Assembly: GCA_002352425.1 (NCBI GenBank)
Contig: DEIK01000043.1
Location: 3,863-10,102, forward strand
From: Rhodobacteraceae bacterium UBA2776
GTDB taxonomy: Bacteria > Pseudomonadota > Alphaproteobacteria > Rhodobacterales > Rhodobacteraceae
DNA length: 6,240 nt
Direction of reading: 5' to 3'
Shown: piece by piece, positions 5,691 through 6,240 of the stretch
Layout: every line of letters starts with the position of its first letter
Position numbering within the stretch: position 1 is the first letter of the stretch
The notes under the pieces: model-generated
Seen by the model: the letters and a program-made list of their open reading frames with translations, nothing else
What the model was told of the DNA's origin: nothing
Databases searched by the model: none
Program-made: the position numbers and the translations under genes

Positions 5691-6240
5691 TTACTCGGCC
5701 ACATGGGGCGCTGGTTTTGGGTGGTGTTCTTTGTCATCCCCGTCGTCTTTGGGGGTGCGTTTGAACTTGGCGATAATGCGTTGGCCGCCTTCAACCAAGC
5801 CGCCGGGCAAAAAGGTCACGACCAGCATGAACAACAGCCCCAGCGTCAGGTGCCAGCCTTTGCCGGTGAACACTGACAAAACGCTGACGATGACATCTTC
5901 CATGCCGTCAGGCAGGTAGGAAAACCAGCTGTGCAGAACGGTTTCGTTGATCTTGGAAAAGATGTTTTCCAGATATTTGATCGCACCTGCGCCCAAAACC
6001 GGCCCCAGCAATGTGCCAGCCCCACCAAGAATGGTCATGATCACGACTTCGCCGCCAACGGTCCATTGCATGCGCTCGGCCCCCGCCAGTGGGTCCATTG
6101 AGGCCAGCAAACCGCCCGCCAAACCGGCGTACATTCCTGAAATCACGAAGGCCGCCAATGTGTAGGGGCGTGGATTCAGGCCGGTGTAGGACATGCGTTG
6201 TTGGTTGGATTTCACGGCCCGCAGCATCATCCCGAATGGC
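5691..6240 (-). CDS. livM: Branched-chain-amino-acid-type ABC transporter permease, LivM-like (C-terminal part)
   Basis: The C-terminal 183 or so residues of an inner-membrane permease; the frame is open to the window edge (PFG before MMLRAVKSNQQ), so the start lies beyond 6240. The segment RAVKSNQQRMSYTGLNP is the conserved cytoplasmic loop of LivH/LivM that contacts the ATPases. It is followed by membrane stretches YTLAAFVISGMYAGLAGGLLA, VGGEVVIMTILGGAGTLLGP with VLGAGAIKYL, and LGLLFMLVVTFLPGGLVEGG. GGAGTLLGPVLGA is a hallmark of LivM. The protein ends in a hydrophilic charged tail, FKRTPKDDGDDKEHHPKPAP, probably cytoplasmic. The stop codon overlaps the livG ribosome binding site. LivH and the binding protein would be expected further upstream of this gene, outside the window. 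Confidence 0.93.
   Translation of the reverse strand, partial: PFGMMLRAVKSNQQRMSYTGLNPRPYTLAAFVISGMYAGLAGGLLASMDPLAGAERMQWTVGGEVVIMTILGGAGTLLGPVLGAGAIKYLENIFSKINETVLHSWFSYLPDGMEDVIVSVLSVFTGKGWHLTLGLLFMLVVTFLPGGLVEGGQRIIAKFKRTPKDDGDDKEHHPKPAPHVAE

Overview
The window looks like chromosomal DNA from an alphaproteobacterium, most likely Rhodobacterales (the Roseobacter/Rhodobacter group). This rests on recalled resemblance of several proteins to that lineage: a LivG with the signature LSRGDKRRLE, a FemAB-like GNAT protein ending in LARFKLGTGA, and a small glycine-zipper lipoprotein with a C-terminal YRTGPCP. Base composition is moderately GC-rich with an alphaproteobacterial codon pattern. No mobile element, CRISPR array, phage gene, tRNA or rRNA was seen.

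Layout. (a) 1-490, plus strand: the C-terminal part of an NMT1/THI5-like ABC-transporter substrate-binding protein, followed by a good hairpin-plus-T terminator. (b) 512-1390, minus strand: a FemAB/GNAT-type acyltransferase convergent with (a). (c) 1391-1524: an AT-richer divergent spacer with a perfect 6-bp inverted repeat. (d) 1525-1686, plus strand: a 53-residue single-span membrane protein starting with GTG behind a strong ribosome binding site, too short for ordinary ORF thresholds, then a GC-rich hairpin. (e) 1730-2002, minus strand: a 90-residue glycine-zipper lipoprotein with its own TATAAT-containing leader. (f) 2114-6240, minus strand: a block transcribed livM, livG, livF, acs. It encodes the C-terminal part of a branched-chain-amino-acid-type (HAAT) permease, two ATPases, and a full-length acetyl-CoA synthetase, closed by a 13-bp hairpin.

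How the genes work together. The liv genes are tightly packed (12-13 nt gaps; the livM stop codon forms part of the livG ribosome binding site). acs follows livF after 52 nt with no obvious terminator, so co-transcription is plausible. An importer of the LivFGHM class followed by an acyl-CoA-forming enzyme suggests, as inference only, uptake coupled to activation of a small carboxylate or of amino acids catabolised to acetate. The substrate cannot be read from the visible part because the binding protein and LivH lie outside the window.

No clearly new biological system is visible. The most useful under-annotated item is the small membrane protein at 1525-1686.
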